Shown in pieces: positions 15,810 to 18,257 of a stretch of DNA of 18,257 bases. A program made the position numbers and the translations under genes. The first letter of the stretch is position 1. Every line of letters starts with the position of its first letter. Under the pieces are notes generated by a model. It worked only from the letters and a program-made list of their open reading frames with translations. It was not told where the DNA came from and did not search any database. This stretch comes from Candidatus Bathyarchaeota archaeon (GTDB lineage: Archaea; Thermoproteota; Bathyarchaeia; Bathyarchaeales; DTEX01): NCBI GenBank assembly GCA_021158305.1, contig JAGGUU010000042.1:1-18257 (forward strand), in the 5' to 3' direction.

Positions 15810-16316
15810 AAAATAGCTTTATGTGGCTATTTAGGGTCCGGTTGCACTGAAGTAGCGGAGGTCTTAGCGTCAACTTTCAATTTGGAGGTCTTCAACACCA
15901 GCCGGATTCTCAGTTCTCTTGAGAATTTAAGTTCGCTAAGCCGATCAGGTGAGATTGATATGGACAAGATTATCCAAGATAGGCTCATGGAGATCCTGAA
16001 AAGCGATAATGTGATCATTGAAGGTCGATCCGCATTCATGCTGCTCAACCGAAAAGACGTGATAAAAATATTCCTTAATGCTCCTTTTGAGTCTAGGGTG
16101 AAGCATGTTGCTGAGAGAAGAGGAATATCTATCGAAGATGCAAGGGATGATGTTGCGAGAAGCGATAGAGATAGAGAAACACTTGTTCAGAGATTATATG
16201 GAAAGAACCCTTTGGATGCATCAAATTATGACTTTGTGATAAACACGAGTTCAAAGCCTTACTCCAGAATTGCCGAGATATTAGTCAGCGTGATTGAGAA
16301 TCTTCTCAAAGAATAA
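15807..16316 (+). CDS. Cytidylate kinase-like P-loop kinase
   Basis: This small 169-aa protein begins with a phosphate-binding loop, CGYLGSGCTEVA (G7-T14). It has an IIEGRSAFMLL segment after about 70 residues, an arginine-rich lid (RVKHVAERRGISIEDARDDVARSDRDRE) and a DFVINTS strand near the end. This is the pattern of the cytidylate kinase-like family, close to archaeal CMP kinase (Cmk), which phosphorylates CMP/dCMP. A true Cmk role is possible, but the loop has GSGCT where standard Cmk has GSGKT/S: the P-loop lysine position is Cys13, as in some members of the cytidylate kinase-like group. So the substrate is uncertain and activity may differ. It follows DUF401 by 71 bases and has its own ribosome site. 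Confidence 0.8.
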   Translation: MKIALCGYLGSGCTEVAEVLASTFNLEVFNTSRILSSLENLSSLSRSGEIDMDKIIQDRLMEILKSDNVIIEGRSAFMLLNRKDVIKIFLNAPFESRVKHVAERRGISIEDARDDVARSDRDRETLVQRLYGKNPLDASNYDFVINTSSKPYSRIAEILVSVIENLLKE

Positions 16317-16442
16317 ATTTCTTTCTTTGCTACTCTTTCATCCCTTGCTTTTTTGTCAATGCAATATAGTATATGTCCAATACTGGCACATAGATGAAGG
16401 TTCATTTCACGGAAAGAAATTAATGCTCTGGAGGAATACATA
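16317..16442 (+). promoter_or_regulatory. T-rich terminator region and promoter of the dead PIN-like gene
   Basis: Right after the kinase stop come several pyrimidine/T runs, including TTTTTT near 16350, a typical archaeal oligo-T terminator. Further on, caatatagtatatg (16362-16375) is TATA-like, and GGAGG at 16430-16434 sits 8 bases before the ATG at 16443. No intact gene is seen here. Confidence 0.45.
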
Positions 16443-16615
16443 ATGAAACTTCTGCTTGATGAAATGTATGCTGGTTTAAAGGAGTACTTTGAGACTCTAA
16501 GCTGGGAGGTGCTGGCAGTTCAAGATGTTAAGGGCTGCAAGGAGCTAAAGATATAGATGTCGTAAAATATGCTCTAACGGGTAACCGTCTAGAAATACTA
16601 AAAAATATACTGTAA
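16443..16615 (+). pseudogene. Frameshifted DUF5615 PIN-like (toxin-type) gene remnant
   Basis: ATG 16443 with GGAGG 8 bases upstream begins MKLLLDEMYAGLKEYFE, then SWEVLAVQDVKG: the N-terminus of DUF5615 PIN-like proteins, with the conserved acidic residue in LLDE. The frame ends at TAG 16554. Moving the frame at about 16534 (one base missing) continues the match as LQGAKDIDVVKYA and runs to TAA 16613. The normal conserved middle (a TEDK-type acidic motif) and C-terminal half are not recognisable; the text to 16686 is open in two frames but I cannot place it. DUF5615 members are often the toxin half of toxin-antitoxin pairs. No partner is identified; only RKEINALEEYI just upstream, in frame, might be an antitoxin scrap. 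Confidence 0.75.
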
Positions 16616-16805
16616 AGAAAACTTATCGTCCAGAAAAGAGAACTGGGGAGACTAAAAGATTACTTAAAGAATGGACTGAAGAGTAAGTGAGGCTATGAGC
16701 ATACCAGACCGTAATGTTTTCCTAAAATGTATTTTTGGCTTTTCTTCTTCACTTTTTCGATTTCGGTACTTTTATCATTAGTCTACAGCTAAATAAGCAA
16801 AGATT

Positions 16806-16813
16806 TTTTATAT
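16806..16813 (+). promoter_or_regulatory. Promoter of the isomerase gene
   Basis: TTTTATAT sits about 26 bases before a likely start near 16835. GGGAG at 16844-16848 is 9 bases before ATG 16858. The preceding stretch 16687-16805 holds no gene and is AT-rich. Confidence 0.55.
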
Positions 16814-16857
16814 CGTGAAAAATAGACGCTAATAGGAATTATCGGGAGTTTCTGAGA

Positions 16858-18006
16858 ATGATCGATCTTCGCGAACAGAAGATTAGAAGAAGCAAAGAGG
16901 AGATGCTTAGGCACCTAAAGAGTTTCCGTCTGGAGCCTCGTTTCTCCGCGGGCGTCTGGTACTTCTTCCCGAGCGGCGGAAGATTCCATGAGCCATACGT
17001 TAAGAGAGGATCAATTGAAGATATTCTCAACAAGATTAAGATGCTTTATGATAAGAAATTAATAGACTCCACATTCGGGTTAGAAGCTCATTATCCAAAT
17101 GAGATCAACTACGACAACTTAGATGAATATAAAAATTTAGAAAAGGAGACGGGCATAAGAGTAATCACTGTTATTCCCAATTTGTTCTATGAGAAAAAGT
17201 TCGAATTCGGTTCGCTTTCAAATCCGAATCCTAAGGTCAGAAGGGAAGCCATTAATCGAACAATTGAGACGTTGAAGCTAAACGCCGAATTGAATACTGA
17301 CTTCATGGTTTTATGGCCGGGGATAGATGGATACGAGAATCCCATAGGTGTTGACTTCTATATGATGTGGGATAATTTTGAGAGGGGTCTTGCCGAAGCC
17401 ATGGATGAAGTTCCCGGAGTTAGAGTAGCCATTGAGCCGAAGCCCTATGAGCCTCGAGGAAACAACATATACAGAAACACCGCTAATGGAATACTTATGG
17501 CTAGAAATGTAGAGTCTTTATTGAAGGCTGAAGAGAATGAGCGTCTTCTTGAAGAGGGCCATGCACTAGTAGCTCTGAATCCCGAAGTTGGTCATGTTCT
17601 TATGGGACATGAAGAGCTAGCCTATGCTTTGGCATCTATAATGCGTGAAGGCAGACTTGCACATACCCACTGGAACAGTCAGCCCTTGGGCAATTTCGAC
17701 CAAGACTTGAATGTTGGGGTTTTAGGCTTAGACCAGATGTATGCTGCACTGCTTGTTTTGAAAATGTACGGTTATAAGGGGCGTTTCGGAATAGACATAA
17801 ACCCTGAGAGAATACCTGTTGAGAAAGCGTTAATTCTAAACATGAATGCCCTAAGAGCCGCTTGCGCCAGGATAAATCGGCTCGATTTTGACAGGCTAGT
17901 TGAGGCGATGTACGATCCAGAAAATAATAGGGGTGTAGCTGAAGATGTGATGACAAGGGCTTTAGCTCCGAAAGAAGTTTCACTAATCGATATTGAACGT
18001 GTATAG
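16858..18006 (+). CDS. Xylose isomerase-like TIM-barrel sugar isomerase
   Basis: The barrel carries the metal-site pattern of xylose isomerase. IEPKPYEP (192-199) gives a Glu and Lys, NPEVGH (241-246) a Glu and His, HWN at 271-273, DQD at 281-283, and the last Asp in DINPE (D313). H78 in GLEAHYPNE is a candidate catalytic histidine. These match in order the metal and lysine positions of XylA, so it likely interconverts an aldose and a ketose: xylose/xylulose is the first guess, a deoxysugar such as rhamnose the second. At 382 aa it is near class I XylA length (about 390). It is followed by an FGGY kinase, the normal next step. Overall sequence diverges from textbook XylA, so the exact sugar is open. 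Its own TATA and ribosome site are clear. Confidence 0.85.
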   Translation: MIDLREQKIRRSKEEMLRHLKSFRLEPRFSAGVWYFFPSGGRFHEPYVKRGSIEDILNKIKMLYDKKLIDSTFGLEAHYPNEINYDNLDEYKNLEKETGIRVITVIPNLFYEKKFEFGSLSNPNPKVRREAINRTIETLKLNAELNTDFMVLWPGIDGYENPIGVDFYMMWDNFERGLAEAMDEVPGVRVAIEPKPYEPRGNNIYRNTANGILMARNVESLLKAEENERLLEEGHALVALNPEVGHVLMGHEELAYALASIMREGRLAHTHWNSQPLGNFDQDLNVGVLGLDQMYAALLVLKMYGYKGRFGIDINPERIPVEKALILNMNALRAACARINRLDFDRLVEAMYDPENNRGVAEDVMTRALAPKEVSLIDIERV

Positions 18007-18055
18007 CAATCCTAAAATGTATGGTGTCCAATGCATGAAAATGAAGATATCTTAT

Positions 18056-18094
18056 GCCGATCATATAGTATATAGAACTTGTAATATGATCGGC
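18056..18094 (+). promoter_or_regulatory. Perfect inverted repeat around the kinase TATA box
   Basis: GCCGATCATAT (18056-18066) and ATATGATCGGC (18084-18094) are exact inverted copies with 17 bases between. The loop holds agtatatag, a TATA-like box whose expected start (near 18097) is just after the second arm. This is the layout of an operator covering the core promoter. It could also fold as an RNA hairpin in isomerase read-through transcripts, but no T-run follows. Confidence 0.7.
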
Positions 18095-18123
18095 GGATTT
18101 TGGTAAATGATGAGGAAGGAAAA

Positions 18124-18257
18124 ATGGGCTGGAAAGGATTCTTCATCGGAATTGATAATGGAACGCAGAGCACAAAAACCATAATTGTGAATGGAGAGAA
18201 CGGCTCTGTTATTGGAAAGGCGACTGAAAGATACAGCCTCATAGAGGGCCTCCCTCC
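18124..18257 (+). CDS. FGGY-family carbohydrate kinase (N-terminal fragment, xylulokinase-like)
   Basis: ATG 18124 follows a purine-rich ribosome site (GAGGAAGGA, 18112-18120). It begins with the FGGY/actin-fold phosphate-1 motif FFIGIDNGTQSTKTIIV at about residues 6-22, which binds the phosphates of ATP. The window ends after 44 codons, so the sugar-binding and second ATP motifs are unseen. Placement right after a xylose isomerase-like gene makes xylulokinase the leading guess; rhamnulokinase, glycerol kinase and other FGGY members cannot be excluded. The two ATGs at 18107 and 18110 are out of frame. Confidence 0.88.
   Translation, partial: MGWKGFFIGIDNGTQSTKTIIVNGENGSVIGKATERYSLIEGLP

Noticed and set aside
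16259..16441. 60-codon minus-strand open frame over the kinase end and its terminator region
   Set aside because: It overlaps the kinase coding end, has no ribosome site and matches no family I recognise.
16720..18022. 13-bp direct repeat tcctaaaatgtat at 16720-16732 and 18010-18022, flanking the isomerase gene
   Set aside because: Looks like a target duplication, but it is 1.3 kb apart, has no transposase or inverted ends, and a chance 13-mer match is expected about once or more in 18 kb of AT-rich DNA.
18107..18113. ATGATGA resembling a C box of a C/D guide RNA
   Set aside because: No D box (CTGA) at suitable distance and it overlaps the kinase ribosome site.
1..18257. CRISPR arrays, tRNA or rRNA genes
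   Set aside because: No regularly spaced repeats, cloverleaf patterns or rRNA-like stretches were seen in the intergenic DNA.

Overview
This window is archaeal chromosomal DNA. The evidence is an archaeal ribosomal stalk protein end followed by archaeal-type AlaRS, archaeal LeuRS, archaeal uS7, and genes of the tetrahydromethanopterin C1 branch (fwdA, fwdC, mch). TATA-like boxes about 25 bases ahead of likely transcript starts and GGAG/GGAGG ribosome sites add support. Methanofuran/H4MPT genes, an F420 oxidoreductase-type protein and sugar genes, with no methanogenesis marker in view, fit a non-methanogenic or mixed-lifestyle lineage with the archaeal Wood-Ljungdahl pathway. Bathyarchaeia-like or another TACK or deep archaeal group is my guess. 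The lineage is inference; the domain is firm.

Layout. 1-6884, + strand: end of rpl12 (P1/L12), alaS, leuS and argF. The L12-alaS order is a known archaeal arrangement, and alaS and leuS are only 5 bases apart. 6910-7518: rps7, standing away from its usual rps12/EF partners. 7519-8352: no live gene. It holds the wreck of a minus-strand GH29 alpha-L-fucosidase with frameshifts, a nonsense codon and a large internal deletion, but with an intact start and ribosome site. 8353-11866: a tight fwdA-fwdC-mch operon. 11847-13550, minus strand: an ECF-transporter S component that overlaps the end of mch tail to tail by 20 bases, and a two-cluster ferredoxin/FrhB-type F420 oxidoreductase. 13604-16316, + strand: PPP-family protein phosphatase, DUF401 membrane protein, cytidylate-kinase-like P-loop kinase. 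16317-16857: a second gene wreck (DUF5615 PIN-like). 16858-end: xylose-isomerase-like protein and the start of an FGGY (xylulokinase-like) sugar kinase.

How it works together. fwdA and fwdC encode the amidohydrolase and beta-helix subunits of formylmethanofuran dehydrogenase, and mch catalyses a later step of the same branch (methenyl-H4MPT hydrolysis). The nearby F420-type flavoprotein could link the branch to F420/ferredoxin redox pools, but that is inference. The isomerase and kinase look like a pentose (or deoxysugar) entry route. Their junction contains a perfect 11-bp inverted repeat with a TATA box in its loop, a good candidate operator.

Main oddities: fwdC has no canonical start codon where its conserved N-terminus should begin; two independent pseudogenes keep intact ribosome sites; a single TATA element may serve both divergent genes around 13568; and inverted repeats sit at the ECF and sugar-kinase promoters. 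I found no tRNA, rRNA, CRISPR array, insertion sequence or clearly novel multi-gene system.
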